From: Calothrix sp. NIES-4105
GTDB lineage: Bacteria > Cyanobacteriota > Cyanobacteriia > Cyanobacteriales > Nostocaceae
Assembly: GCF_002368415.1 (NCBI RefSeq)
Contig: NZ_AP018290.1
Span: 1,863,470 to 1,927,469, forward strand
Direction of reading: 5' to 3'
Length of the DNA stretch: 64,000 nt
The notes beneath the pieces were generated by a model, which saw nothing but the letters and a program-made list of their open reading frames with translations, did no database searches and had not been told where the DNA came from. A program made the position numbers and the translations under genes. Within the stretch, counting starts at the first letter, position 1; each line of letters starts with the position of its first letter. Shown here piece by piece: positions 25,055 to 33,861 of this stretch.

Positions 25055-27172
25055 TTAAGGTGTAACTCTCCAAATTTTAATTGTGCCATCTTCGCTACCG
25101 CTAACAAGTGTTTTGCCATCTGTACTGAAAGCAATAGACCAAACGCGACTATTGTGACCTTGCAGGATGCGAATTTCTTCACCTGTGAAAGGATTCCATA
25201 ATTTAATCGTGGTGTCACTACTAGCACTCGCGAGCGTTGTTGAGTCAAAGCTGAAAGCAACAGACCAAATTGTATCGGTGTGACCTCGAAGCATTCGGTA
25301 CTCTTGACCGTTTGATACATTCCAAAGTCTGATGATCTTGTCTGCACCTGCTGAGGCAATTTGATTACCGTCGGGACTGAAGGCTATTTGCGTTACGGTA
25401 TCGTTATGACCTTTTAAGGTGCGAAACTCTTCTCCAGTAGAAATATTCCATAACTTGATGGTTTTATCATTACTTCCTGCTGCAATTACTTTACCGTCGG
25501 GACTAAATGCTACTGATGTAACTCGACTGGTATGACCTCTAAGTGTGCGAATTTCTTCTCCTGTGGCAATATTCCAAAGTTTTATTGTTTTATCAGCACT
25601 ACTTGTAGCAAGTGTTTTTTTGTCTGGACTGAAGGCTAAGTCGCTGATCGAGTCACTATGACCTACAAATGTACGAATTTCTTGCCCTGTTTCAATATTC
25701 CACAGTTTTGCTGTTCTGTCGTTGCTGCCACTGGCAAGAGTTTTACCATCGGGACTGAAGGCTATTTTCATTACGCTTTGATTATGACCTTTCAGTACAC
25801 GAATTTCTTCTCCATCAATACTCCATAGCTTGATGGTTTTGTCGGTGCTACCACTGGCTAAGGTTCTTCTATCTTGGCTTATTGCAACAGACATTACATA
25901 ACCTGAATGTGCTGAGATTGTTTGTTGCAAGAAGACACTGCTTGGTAGACTGTTTATCAAAAATGTCGGCGCCGTTGGAAATATTTTGTACCGCATATAG
26001 CCGTATATTTGCGTACCAGTTAAACTGACTAGTAATACTGCGCTACTTATTAATAGAGATTTTGTTCGTTTAGTATTTGCAAGGGACGCTGAACGTATAA
26101 ATGCAAATTTATCTAGTAATTGTGCTAGGGGTGAGGGTTTGGATGACGTTTGTGATGAAAATCGACGCTGTGTTGATAAGGAAGGCAAAGGAATTTGTCC
26201 TGATGGTGTTGTAGTGGTGGCATCTTCTAAATCCCTTTGTACTTCTTCAGCAGACTGATAGCGTTGATTGATGTCTTTTTTAAGTAGTTTATCGAGAACC
26301 TCTCCTAATTCATCCGAGACACTATATCGAAGATGATGGCGCCATGAGTTTACCCAGCTATATCCGTATTCAGTCCATAGCTGAAATGGTGATACACCTG
26401 TCAGTAAATGAAAGCACGTGGCGCCCAGACTAAATAAATCACTCGCTGGATACGCTTCACCACCGTTGATTTGCTCTATCGGACTGTATCCAAACGAACC
26501 AATTGTTGTTCCTGGTTTGGTTTGGACTGTTGCGGTTAACTGCTTTGAGGCACCGAAGTCAATCAATACAATATCACCACCACGTTTATGTATCCCTGAT
26601 GTTGGTGTAGATGATGTCGAACGAAAAGTGCTATATTGAAGTGCCCGACGCATGATATTTTGAGGCTTGATATCGCGGTGAATAACTCCGTGTTCGTGAA
26701 TAAAACTTAGTACTGGTAATACGTACATAAATAATTCACGAATTTGAGCTTCATTAAACTGCGCGCGCTGTTGTAGTTCTTTAAATAAGTTTTGACCTTC
26801 AATAAATTCTTGGACGAGATATAAATAATTGTCTTGTTCAAAGTAGGCAAGCAGCGTTGGGATTTGCGAATGTCTACCGAGTTCTTGCAAGCGTTTAGCT
26901 TCTTCTTTGAAAAGCTCTATAGCTTTATTCAAAGCCCACGTACCTTGGACTTTAGGTGCTAATTGCTTGACAACACAGCGTTCATTTAGCTTGTCAACAT
27001 CTTCTGCTAAATAAGTCCTGCCAAATCCTCCCTCATCGGAAAGTACTTTAGTAACTCGATAGTGACCTCGAAGTAATAGGGTCAGAGGTGCGCTGCAACT
27101 CTGGCAATACTGATGAGCGTCAGGATTGATGGGACTAGGGCAATCTGGGTTCAGGCAGCAGAGCATCTTCAC
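25055..27172 (-). CDS. Serine/threonine kinase with C-terminal WD40 propeller
   Basis: The 705-residue protein has an N-terminal four-cysteine zinc ribbon ('CCLNPDCPSPINPDAHQYC' and 'SCSAPL', residues 5-30), a Hanks-type kinase domain (about 33-315), a linker with a transmembrane helix ('LLISSAVLLVSLTGTQIYGY', near 372-391), and seven WD40 blades (about 415-700). Kinase motifs are present: Gly loop 'DEGGFGRTYLAE', Lys in 'CVVKQL', 'IHRDIKPQN', 'IDFGAS'. The propeller probably faces outward and senses or binds a ligand, while the kinase acts inside. The gene is convergent with the C39-like protease. Two similar genes lie at 31.9 and (broken) 53 kb. Confidence 0.93.
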   Translation of the reverse strand: MKMLCCLNPDCPSPINPDAHQYCQSCSAPLTLLLRGHYRVTKVLSDEGGFGRTYLAEDVDKLNERCVVKQLAPKVQGTWALNKAIELFKEEAKRLQELGRHSQIPTLLAYFEQDNYLYLVQEFIEGQNLFKELQQRAQFNEAQIRELFMYVLPVLSFIHEHGVIHRDIKPQNIMRRALQYSTFRSTSSTPTSGIHKRGGDIVLIDFGASKQLTATVQTKPGTTIGSFGYSPIEQINGGEAYPASDLFSLGATCFHLLTGVSPFQLWTEYGYSWVNSWRHHLRYSVSDELGEVLDKLLKKDINQRYQSAEEVQRDLEDATTTTPSGQIPLPSLSTQRRFSSQTSSKPSPLAQLLDKFAFIRSASLANTKRTKSLLISSAVLLVSLTGTQIYGYMRYKIFPTAPTFLINSLPSSVFLQQTISAHSGYVMSVAISQDRRTLASGSTDKTIKLWSIDGEEIRVLKGHNQSVMKIAFSPDGKTLASGSNDRTAKLWNIETGQEIRTFVGHSDSISDLAFSPDKKTLATSSADKTIKLWNIATGEEIRTLRGHTSRVTSVAFSPDGKVIAAGSNDKTIKLWNISTGEEFRTLKGHNDTVTQIAFSPDGNQIASAGADKIIRLWNVSNGQEYRMLRGHTDTIWSVAFSFDSTTLASASSDTTIKLWNPFTGEEIRILQGHNSRVWSIAFSTDGKTLVSGSEDGTIKIWRVTP

Positions 27173-27340
27173 AGCAACTTTGTTCCAGTTTAGATGTTAA
27201 TGATAGCGCTACCTAATAAATATCTCTGCTATTTTGCCTAATTTTTAATTATTTAATCTAAATTAATCTAAAGAAACTCGGTTTCTATTATAAATAGTTA
27301 TTTTTATTACAATATATCGGAACAACCTGGTTTCTATAAT

Positions 27341-28465
27341 TTAGTTTTCAGCAGGAAGGTGCCAAACTTTGATGGTACTATCAAAGCTGCTACTAACTAG
27401 ATTTTTGCTGTTTGGACTAAAAGCTACTGAAGAAATACGGCTGTTATGTCCGATAAATGTGTTTATTTCTTCGCCCGTTTGTAGATTCCAAAGTTTAATT
27501 GTTTTATCCCAACTTCCACTAGCAAGTGTTTTACCATCTGGACTAAATACAACAGACCAAACATGGTCAGTATGTCCTTTCATAGTGTGTATTTCTTCAC
27601 TAGTTTCAAGGTTCCAAACTCTGACAGTGTTATCCCACCCTGAAGAGGCCAAAGTTTTGCCATCTGGACTAATTGCAAGTGCTGTTACTGCACTGTCATC
27701 ATGTCCTGCTAGAGTTTGCACTCGCTGTCCTGTTTGTAAATCCCAAAGTTTGATTCTGCTGTCAAATTGAGTACCTGTAGCAATTATAGTTTGATAGCCT
27801 CGTTTACTTAAAGTAAAGTCAGGTGGTAGCGCTGTAATAATAAGACTATTAATTACGTCACAGTTTCCGTGAATCGTCCTTATTAATATTCCTTTTGCAG
27901 TGTTCCATACTTTAACACTCTGATCCCAACCTCCGCTGGCAATGATGGCGCCATCTGGACTAAAAGCAACAGACTGTACTGACGCTGCATGTCCGGTAAG
28001 AGTGTGAATTAATTTTCCTGTAGTGACATCCCATAATTTTACAGTTTTATCCAAGCTACCACTGGCGAGTAGTTTGCCGTTGGAACTAAATGCAATAGTA
28101 TTGATTTCCTGAGTATGCCCAATAAGAGTGTTACGTAGTTTGCCTGTAATTGAATCCCACAGCTTAACAGTTTTGTCGCTACCAACACTAGCAATTGTCA
28201 TACCATCTGGACTATAAGCTACTGCCGATACCATTCCTAAGTGTCCTGTCAGCGTTAAAGCTTGTGTTACTGCTGTTGCATGTGCCGAAGCAACAATCCG
28301 CGTTAGTGACATATTTGTTAACGGTTGACACAATATGGCGCCTCCAAATCCTAAGCTTGCTATGCTCCAAGTTAAAAGTTTGTTAGAGGTAATACGCTTC
28401 ATAGGTTTTATAAACTTTGTAAAATTTATAACACTAATTTTGGATAACGACTTTTTAGCGCTCAT
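27341..28465 (-). CDS. Exported seven-bladed WD40 protein
   Basis: From the ATG at 28465 the protein has 374 residues; a frame 26 codons longer exists but looks non-coding. A hydrophobic segment ('LLTWSIASLGFGGAILCQPL', ending near residue 42) acts as signal or anchor. Seven WD40 units follow, of which the fourth ('GNCDVINSLIITALPPDFTLSKRGY') is atypical and longer, while the others are canonical ('AFSPDGAIIASGGWDQSVKVW'). It is the second free-standing propeller of the window. It lies 168 bases upstream of the kinase-WD40 gene on the same strand and may be co-regulated with it. Confidence 0.88.
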   Translation of the reverse strand: MSAKKSLSKISVINFTKFIKPMKRITSNKLLTWSIASLGFGGAILCQPLTNMSLTRIVASAHATAVTQALTLTGHLGMVSAVAYSPDGMTIASVGSDKTVKLWDSITGKLRNTLIGHTQEINTIAFSSNGKLLASGSLDKTVKLWDVTTGKLIHTLTGHAASVQSVAFSPDGAIIASGGWDQSVKVWNTAKGILIRTIHGNCDVINSLIITALPPDFTLSKRGYQTIIATGTQFDSRIKLWDLQTGQRVQTLAGHDDSAVTALAISPDGKTLASSGWDNTVRVWNLETSEEIHTMKGHTDHVWSVVFSPDGKTLASGSWDKTIKLWNLQTGEEINTFIGHNSRISSVAFSPNSKNLVSSSFDSTIKVWHLPAEN

Positions 28466-28845
28466 AATATATACTGAATGACAGACTTTAGCAGTATTTA
28501 CACTAAGTTTATTTTGTAAACTTAGTATTTTAATTACGTACAATTAGCTGTGAGAAACTGTTGGGAACACAAGAAATATGAAAATTTCAAGGTAACTTTA
28601 CGTATTTTTCTATATTAGATATAAAATCATCAATTATTAGAAGTTTGTTTAACTACATCGTTATACTGCGTGTATAAATACGTCTATAATACTTATTTGC
28701 TCGAATCCTTTTATTAATTACAATGTATCGATTTAGTAGAACTGGTGAACTATAAAATAGAAGATATTGAATTCACATAATCTTTAAAAATCTAGATAGA
28801 CTTTGCATAATCTTTAAGAAAATAATGTTTACAAATCTAAACGTA

Positions 28846-28918
28846 GGTTGGGGAGCCACTGCGCCCTTACGGGTTTCCCGGCATAAAGCAAGTGGCGTCT
28901 TCTGGAACGGAACCCAAC
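28846..28918. repeat. Nested hairpin repeat in the 28.5-29.0 kb gap
   Basis: GTTGGG...CCCAAC arms enclose GCCACT...AGTGGC arms, giving two nested stems. It looks like a composite of dispersed repeats. The rest of 28544-29018 is AT-rich and holds no gene that I can support. Confidence 0.55.
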
Positions 28919-29018
28919 GCTAAGTACTTTTATTTTTTACAGGAATAAAAGAGGCGATACTCTGTTACAGGTATGCCATCAAAATCGGGTACTATAACAT
29001 AGGTTATTGAAACTAGTT

Positions 29019-29258
29019 ATGACTCAAGATTTTCAGTTTTTAAAACGTCTATACAATGCTTTCGACCCGTTTCAACCCTTGCCCGCAGGACATCCAGCAT
29101 ACGTAAACTGTAATGATGTGCGGGGAGATGGTGATATCTTAGTAGGAGTTGGTAGAGAAATTTTGATGTCTTATAGAATGACTTGCCAACTTTTTGGAGG
29201 TCATCGCGGCGCCGGAAAGTCTACTAAGTTGCTACGTCTTCAAGATTATTTAGATTAA
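29019..29258 (+). pseudogene. Remnant of a P-loop ATPase (N-terminal 80 residues)
   Basis: The frame encodes the front of an AAA/P-loop ATPase: 'FLKRLYNAFDPFQPLPAG' and the Walker A 'GGHRGAGKSTKLLRLQDYLD'. It then ends at a TAA. The codons after the stop, read in the same frame, still give 'QGCFVV', which fits the expected strand after the Walker A helix, so the stop is probably a point mutation. About 15 codons later the homology breaks off. The intact gene should be several hundred residues long. Start chosen at ATG 29019; a TTG at 29007 is less likely. Confidence 0.7.
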
Positions 29259-29268
29259 CAAGGTTGCT

Positions 29269-29463
29269 TTGTTGTCACACCGTTTAAATAAAGTTGACTT
29301 AGCGCTGCAAAATTTACAACAAGCAATTAATTTAGACCCTCAGTATAAGCAAATGGTCAAAACGGATGTTGATTTTAATGACATTCGGGATAACGCGCGG
29401 TTTATTGCACTATTATGGGTAGCATCTCATGCGAGCAAAAATTTTGTCTGTTATAAGTTGTAG
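29269..29463 (+). pseudogene. C-terminal TPR fragment fused to the ATPase remnant
   Basis: In another frame from the ATPase remnant, 'ALQNLQQAINLDPQYKQMVKTDVDFNDIRDNARF' is the typical last repeat and tail of cyanobacterial TPR proteins ('...KTD.DFD.IR.D.RF..L'). There is no upstream start or preceding repeats. It is a fragment brought next to the ATPase remnant by deletion, with the joint at about 29275-29285. Confidence 0.65.
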
Positions 29464-29511
29464 AGCATTTCCCGCTGCTAGAATTACATTAATAACTTTT
29501 AAATTAAGACT

Positions 29512-29751
29512 ATGAAAGCACTAGAAGTTACAGGGACAGTAAATGAGAAAGGGGAATTATTATTAGACAAACCCCTAACACCCACTTACAAAGGTCGTGT
29601 TCGCGTTATTGTATTGTATCCTGAAACAGAAGAAATTAGTGAACACTTATGGTTAAAGGCTGCTGCTAGTAATCCAGTTTTTGCTTTTCTCCATAATCCA
29701 GAGGAAGATATTTACACTTTAGAAGACGGGATGCCAGTTAGTGAAGGGTAA
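29512..29751 (+). CDS. Antitoxin of a type II toxin-antitoxin pair
   Basis: The 79-residue protein has the N-terminal 'ALEVTGTVNEKGELLLDKPL...GRVRVIVLYPE' beta-strand region found in many cyanobacterial antitoxins, and an acidic tail 'HNPEEDIYTLEDGMPVSEG' of the kind that binds the toxin. Its last 11 bases overlap the toxin start at 29741, the usual coupling of such pairs. It presumably represses its own promoter and neutralises the toxin. Confidence 0.75.
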   Translation: MKALEVTGTVNEKGELLLDKPLTPTYKGRVRVIVLYPETEEISEHLWLKAAASNPVFAFLHNPEEDIYTLEDGMPVSEG

Positions 29752-30079
29752 AGTTGTTTTAATTAATTTCTCATTTGATGATTTATCTTCTATTAAGGTG
29801 CGTCCAGCAGTTTGCTTGACTCATCCTGTAGGAGTAAATGAACACATTATTTTTGCTTTAATTACTAGTATAATTCCTAGCGATTTACTAGATACTGATA
29901 TTATTATTGATGTTAATCATACAGATTTTACTCTTAGCGGATTACACAAAGCTTCAAGTATTAGATTAGACCATTTAATAACACTGCGTCGGTCAATAGT
30001 AATGCGTGAACTAGGAAGATTATCCTTGGAGACACAAGAACAAATTATAGAGAAGTTATACAATTTGTTACGAGTATGA
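29741..30079 (+). CDS. MazF/PemK-like toxin
   Basis: The 112-residue protein starts at a GTG inside the antitoxin gene. The pattern 'KGKVVLINFSFDD..SIKVRPAVCLTHP', 'ALITSIIPSDLL' and 'LHKASSIRLDHLITLRRSIV' is that of MazF/PemK-fold endoribonucleases: the R-P-A/V-V beta-hairpin followed by 'T.S..' and the S-x-I-R-x-D strand. Members cut RNA and slow growth when free of antitoxin. The active-site triad cannot be verified without alignment. Gene order (antitoxin first, 11-base overlap) supports the call. Confidence 0.78.
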   Translation: MKGKVVLINFSFDDLSSIKVRPAVCLTHPVGVNEHIIFALITSIIPSDLLDTDIIIDVNHTDFTLSGLHKASSIRLDHLITLRRSIVMRELGRLSLETQEQIIEKLYNLLRV

Positions 30080-30090
30080 ATTAAATGGCT

Positions 30091-30309
30091 CTAGCGTACA
30101 AAGCGCGTGCTAAATTTGTTGGAAAATAAGCTTGAAACCCTTACTGTTGCTATCATAACAGCCATTATTTCTTGCATGACGGTGCCGATCATCTGAAATG
30201 CGCGAATATAAGCACCTGTAAGCTTTGATTTTAAAGCAAAGTTATCAACTGTAATTAACAATTTAGCACGATATGTACGAAAGAACCGTATTTCTTGAGC
30301 GCTTGCCAT
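30091..30309 (-). CDS. Small conserved protein of unknown function
   Basis: From the ATG at 30309 (with an AAAAGGAA ribosome site) the product has 72 residues: 'MASAQEIRFFRTYRAKLLIT' then 'KLTGAYIRAFQMIGTVMQEIMAVMIATVRV'. It is basic and amphipathic, possibly membrane-associated. I do not recognise a family. A frame extending to 30357 would overlap the NTF2-like gene and is not preferred. It lies 40 bases downstream of that gene and could share its transcript. Confidence 0.5.
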   Translation of the reverse strand: MASAQEIRFFRTYRAKLLITVDNFALKSKLTGAYIRAFQMIGTVMQEIMAVMIATVRVSSLFSNKFSTRFVR

Positions 30310-30349
30310 TTGACAATTTTTCCTTTTAGATGAAACTAGATTATAGTAA

Positions 30350-30748
30350 TTATGCAAATAGGGGTGTGGTATCTGTGTAGAATCTCACAGAAGTTACTAA
30401 ACCTTCTTCATTGCGGTCAGTAAAAGCAACTGCCCTAATGGTTACAGGTTGTCCATCGCTACGCTTGTAATGATTTAATGCTTCAAGGACAAAAGATGAA
30501 TCGCTACCATAAATGTTGAGCAGGTCATGTTCTAAACTGGCAAATGTTTTCCAGTAAGCACTGAGTCCTTGGATAACAACCTGTTTGCCTTCCATTGGAA
30601 GGTTATTATTTGACTGTACTGAGCAATCTGTCGCTAAAAATTTGCTGTATGCCTCAATATCTAAACTATCCAATGCTTCCAAGTATTTTATATACCACTT
30701 GTAAGCTTTGGATGAAAGTTGATTGATTCTGAGATTATGGGTTTTCAT
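30350..30748 (-). CDS. SnoaL/NTF2-fold protein
   Basis: The 132-residue protein fits the SnoaL-like/DUF4440 pattern: a helical start 'AYKWYIKYLEALDSLDIEAYSKFLATDCSVQSNN', 'GKQVVIQGLSAYWKTF', then beta-strands ending in 'TVRFYTDTTP'-like 'TSVRFYTDTTPLFA'. NTF2-fold proteins are cone-shaped and either bind small hydrophobic molecules or act as isomerases or cyclases. No partner gene shows the substrate. It is followed by the small gene at 30091-30309. Confidence 0.75.
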   Translation of the reverse strand: MKTHNLRINQLSSKAYKWYIKYLEALDSLDIEAYSKFLATDCSVQSNNNLPMEGKQVVIQGLSAYWKTFASLEHDLLNIYGSDSSFVLEALNHYKRSDGQPVTIRAVAFTDRNEEGLVTSVRFYTDTTPLFA

Positions 30749-30787
30749 AATTCGTCTTCAAGTATATATACTTAATTGTTTTAGTCA

Positions 30788-31109
30788 CTAGCTCTCAAGA
30801 GGATCAACACGACCGATGCCTATTTCTAAAAGTTTCTGCTTTACAATTTCTGCCTCTACCCCACAGTAGTAATATTGTTTACGCCGCAGGTCAGCAATGT
30901 AAAAACCAAGTTTGCCGCCACTTAAACGATTGGGACTCGATCAAAATTTGCTGCTTGTTAATTCCATACAGTAATTCAAAGTCGTTGATATCAACTTTCA
31001 AATAAGTCGAAAACGGCTTCATAGCTTTGAATAGCCATCCTTTATGTTTACGCTCAATTATACGAATGTAATCAGGGAGAACTACCGTTGTGTTGTTTAT
31101 ATCAGTCAT
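30788..31109 (-). pseudogene. Frameshifted small gene (about 107 codons)
   Basis: The 5' part reads 'MTDINNTTVVLPDYIRIIERKHKGWLF...LLYGINKQQILI' from the ATG at 31109 and then runs into a stop at 30891. One base out of frame, the downstream sequence stays open and reads like the natural continuation, 'NRLSGGKLGFYIADLRRKQY' through 'VKQKLLEIGIGRVDPLES', ending at 30788. A single-base deletion or insertion near 30940 would restore one gene. I do not know its family. It follows the 31147-31377 gene by 38 bases. Confidence 0.6.
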
Positions 31110-31146
31110 AGCTATAATAATGTGTAGAACCAAGAAAGCCTCAACC

Positions 31147-31377
31147 TTATTTGTTGAGGCTAATTTCCCTGAAAACGTGTACCAGTTTAGAATATAAAGA
31201 TTTGGGAATAATTACTTGCTCTTGAGATGCAATTGCATCTAATAGCTGACCAGTTGAGCCTTCTTCATCATAAATATATCCTTGTTTATAAGCTATTTGT
31301 TTCAAAAGCTCTGGTGTTTGCGTCCCTACACGTGCGTGTAGGCTGGCACGATTTAGTCTTTGTCTTGGCATGTCCAT
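31147..31377 (-). CDS. Small basic protein, upstream partner of the frameshifted gene
   Basis: The 76-residue product 'MDMPRQRLNRASLHARVGTQ...PKSLYSKLVHVFREIS' is helical and basic at its front, with no recognised domain. 'ELLKQIAYKQGYIYDEEGSTGQLLDAIAS' could be a helix-turn-helix-like segment, which is weak evidence. It lies 38 bases upstream of the frameshifted gene on the same strand, and the pair looks like a two-gene unit of the toxin-antitoxin or regulator type. Confidence 0.5.
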   Translation of the reverse strand: MDMPRQRLNRASLHARVGTQTPELLKQIAYKQGYIYDEEGSTGQLLDAIASQEQVIIPKSLYSKLVHVFREISLNK

Positions 31378-31645
31378 ATGTAAACCAGTTTATTGTATGA
31401 TAATGCTCTACGTTTTTGTCGGCAATCAATAAAGTAAATTCCATTTGACAACCACTGCTCTATTTCATGGCGCCGAGTCTTTTAAAGGGCGCAATTATAC
31501 CTATTTTTGGGTAAGATTTGGGTGCCGACAGTTATCGAATTTGATTTTTAAATGAAGCTAGTTGTCAAATTTTTGTCAGGGTTAGGTAATAATGTAACAA
31601 AATGTAAAATATAAACTATTAAAAAGTTCTTTCACCGTTATAACT

Positions 31646-31804
31646 ATGAACCTTCAGACCGATAAAGACAAACCACAAGCCTTAGACAGTACAAATGTAG
31701 CTTCAGAAACGCAAAACGAAAAAATTCTTTGTCCTCATTGCCTGCGTACAGCTACAAATGGCATAAAATGTAAGGGAATTTGTGTGGCTGACAGTGACTA
31801 TTAA
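31646..31804 (+). CDS. 52-residue cysteine-rich protein
   Basis: Translation from the ATG at 31646 gives a polar N-terminal half and the C-terminal motif 'CPHCLRTATNGIKCKGICVADSDY', with four cysteines in a C-x2-C...C-x3-C arrangement that suggests a zinc knuckle. The conserved 'GICVADSDY' ending, seen as a recurrent small-protein ending in cyanobacteria, argues that this is a real gene. It is divergent from the kinase gene's end region. No function is assigned. Confidence 0.6.
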   Translation: MNLQTDKDKPQALDSTNVASETQNEKILCPHCLRTATNGIKCKGICVADSDY

Positions 31805-31863
31805 GATGCTTCACTGCGGGACTCATGACATTTGAAGATTGTTTCAATAACTTGGTCAAAATA

Positions 31864-33861
31864 CTAATTTGACAGGCGCCAAATTCGCAGTGTTCTATCG
31901 GCGCCACCACTAATTATTATCTTACCGTCTTTGCTAAATGCGAATGTTTCTACACTATCTCCGTGTTTGGCGAGGGTACGAATGTTCTTTGCTGTGATGT
32001 AGTTCCAAATTTTGATGGTTTTATCGGTGCTGCTGCTTGCGAGTGTCATTCCATCGGGACTAAAGTTGACTGTAGTTACTTCTCCTGTGTGTCCTTCCAA
32101 GCTACGGGCAAATCTTTGGGTTTGAACGTTCCAAATATTTATCGTTTTGTCGCTGCTACTTGCTAGGTATCTACCATTGGTGCTAAAGGCAAGTGAATTT
32201 ATTTTAGCGCTGTTACCTGTAAATGTATGGATGAGGCGCCCGGTTTGGGAGTCCCAAAGTTTAATACTGGAATCATTGCTACCACTAGCTAGAATTTTAC
32301 CATCTGGACTAAAAGTTACTGCCCGTACTGGTTGAGTATGTCCATTTATAGTACGGATTAATTCGCGCGTGGAAAGATTCCAAAGTTTTATGGTGTTATC
32401 ATCGCTTCCTGAAGCTAGTATTTTTCCATCTGGACTTATAGATAAAGTGTGAGCTGGTGCAGTATGTCCTGTTAATGTGCTGATTTCTTGACCGTTGGCT
32501 AAATTCCAAAGTTTGATAGTGTTGTCTTCACTACCTGTTGCTAAAGTTTGTCCTGAAGGATTAATTTGAATTACGTTGACACGGTTGTTGTGTCCAAATA
32601 ATGTTGAAATTGCTTGTCCTGTTGCTAAACTCCATAGCTGTACTGTACGTCCGTTCGTACTAGCAATTGTATTGCCATCTGGTGTTATTGCCGTTGATAT
32701 AACGCTACTCTCATAACCCCTGACTGTTACTGTGAGATTAAAATTGGGCATGACGCTACTCATTGAGTTAGCTTCAACTGATGCTTGGTCTGGCTGAGGG
32801 TTATATGGGTTAAGGGCATTGAAATAAAACTGGTTGTACCAGAATTGTCCTAGTACTAAAAAGAGTACGCCTGCAATAGCTGTAAAGCCAAGTTGAAATT
32901 TAACGTCACCAGTTGAAAATTGTGATGGTGTTGGTTGTAATTTAGGTAATTTTTGGTGTAAGTCTTGCAGAACTTCATCAGCAGATTGGTATCGCTGGTG
33001 TATATCTTTTTTTAGTAGTTTTTCTAACACCTTTGCAAAATCATCGCTGACAGGAATCTTGAGATAATTTTGCCAGTTACTTACCCAAGCATAACCATGT
33101 TCTGACCATAGCTTAAAAGGAGAAATTCCTGTTAGTAAGTGAAATGCTGTTGCACCTAAGCTAAATAAATCACTTGCTGGATGTGCTGTTCCATCGCGAA
33201 TCTGTTCAATAGGGGAATATCCATGTGAGCCTATTGAAGTTCCTGTTTTAGAATATACCTTTGCAGTTAATTGTTTGGAAGAACCAAAATCTATCAATAT
33301 TAACTTTCCATCGTGACGACGCACTATATTTTGCGGTTTGATGTCGCGATGAATTACCGCGCGTTCGTGAATGAATTTGAGAACAGGTAGTAAATCGAGT
33401 AATATATTACGTATATCTTCTTCATTATAGGGCGGGTGTGATGATTGAAATTGGCGCCGCGAATTTAATTCACGTAACAAATTTTGCCCGTTGATATACT
33501 GTTGAACTAAATATAAATAACTTTTTTCTTCAAAGTAAGCTATTAGAGTTGGAATTTGTGCATGTTCTCCCAACTCTTGTAAACGCTGCGCTTCTTGATG
33601 AAATAATTCGATTGCTTTTTTTAGTGCCCAGCTACTATCAGCTTTTGGTGCTAATTGCTTGATAACACACAGTTCATTTAATTTATCAATGTCCTCTGCT
33701 AAATAAGTTCGACCAAAACCACCTTCATTACTTAGCACCCGTAGCACACGGTAACGATAGCGTAATAATTCTACCAGCGGGGCGCCGCAAGTTAAGCAGA
33801 ATTTTTCGCCATAAGGGTTTAACGGGTTTGGACAATCGGGATTTAAGCAGCAGATTGCCAT
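31864..33861 (-). CDS. Serine/threonine kinase with C-terminal WD40 propeller
   Basis: A 665-residue paralogue of the kinase at 25055-27172 with the same architecture: N-terminal zinc ribbon ('CCLNPDCPNPLNPYGEKFCLTC'-type cysteines), Hanks-type kinase ('NEGGFGRTYLAED', 'CVIKQL', 'IHRDIKPQN', 'IDFGSS'), one transmembrane helix ('FTAIAGVLFLVLGQFWY') and seven WD40 blades. The two genes are about 60% alike by eye over the kinase domain. The propeller blades are diverged more than the kinase, as expected if ligand binding is what varies. Active-site residues are intact, so it should be a working receptor kinase. Confidence 0.93.
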   Translation of the reverse strand: MAICCLNPDCPNPLNPYGEKFCLTCGAPLVELLRYRYRVLRVLSNEGGFGRTYLAEDIDKLNELCVIKQLAPKADSSWALKKAIELFHQEAQRLQELGEHAQIPTLIAYFEEKSYLYLVQQYINGQNLLRELNSRRQFQSSHPPYNEEDIRNILLDLLPVLKFIHERAVIHRDIKPQNIVRRHDGKLILIDFGSSKQLTAKVYSKTGTSIGSHGYSPIEQIRDGTAHPASDLFSLGATAFHLLTGISPFKLWSEHGYAWVSNWQNYLKIPVSDDFAKVLEKLLKKDIHQRYQSADEVLQDLHQKLPKLQPTPSQFSTGDVKFQLGFTAIAGVLFLVLGQFWYNQFYFNALNPYNPQPDQASVEANSMSSVMPNFNLTVTVRGYESSVISTAITPDGNTIASTNGRTVQLWSLATGQAISTLFGHNNRVNVIQINPSGQTLATGSEDNTIKLWNLANGQEISTLTGHTAPAHTLSISPDGKILASGSDDNTIKLWNLSTRELIRTINGHTQPVRAVTFSPDGKILASGSNDSSIKLWDSQTGRLIHTFTGNSAKINSLAFSTNGRYLASSSDKTINIWNVQTQRFARSLEGHTGEVTTVNFSPDGMTLASSSTDKTIKIWNYITAKNIRTLAKHGDSVETFAFSKDGKIIISGGADRTLRIWRLSN

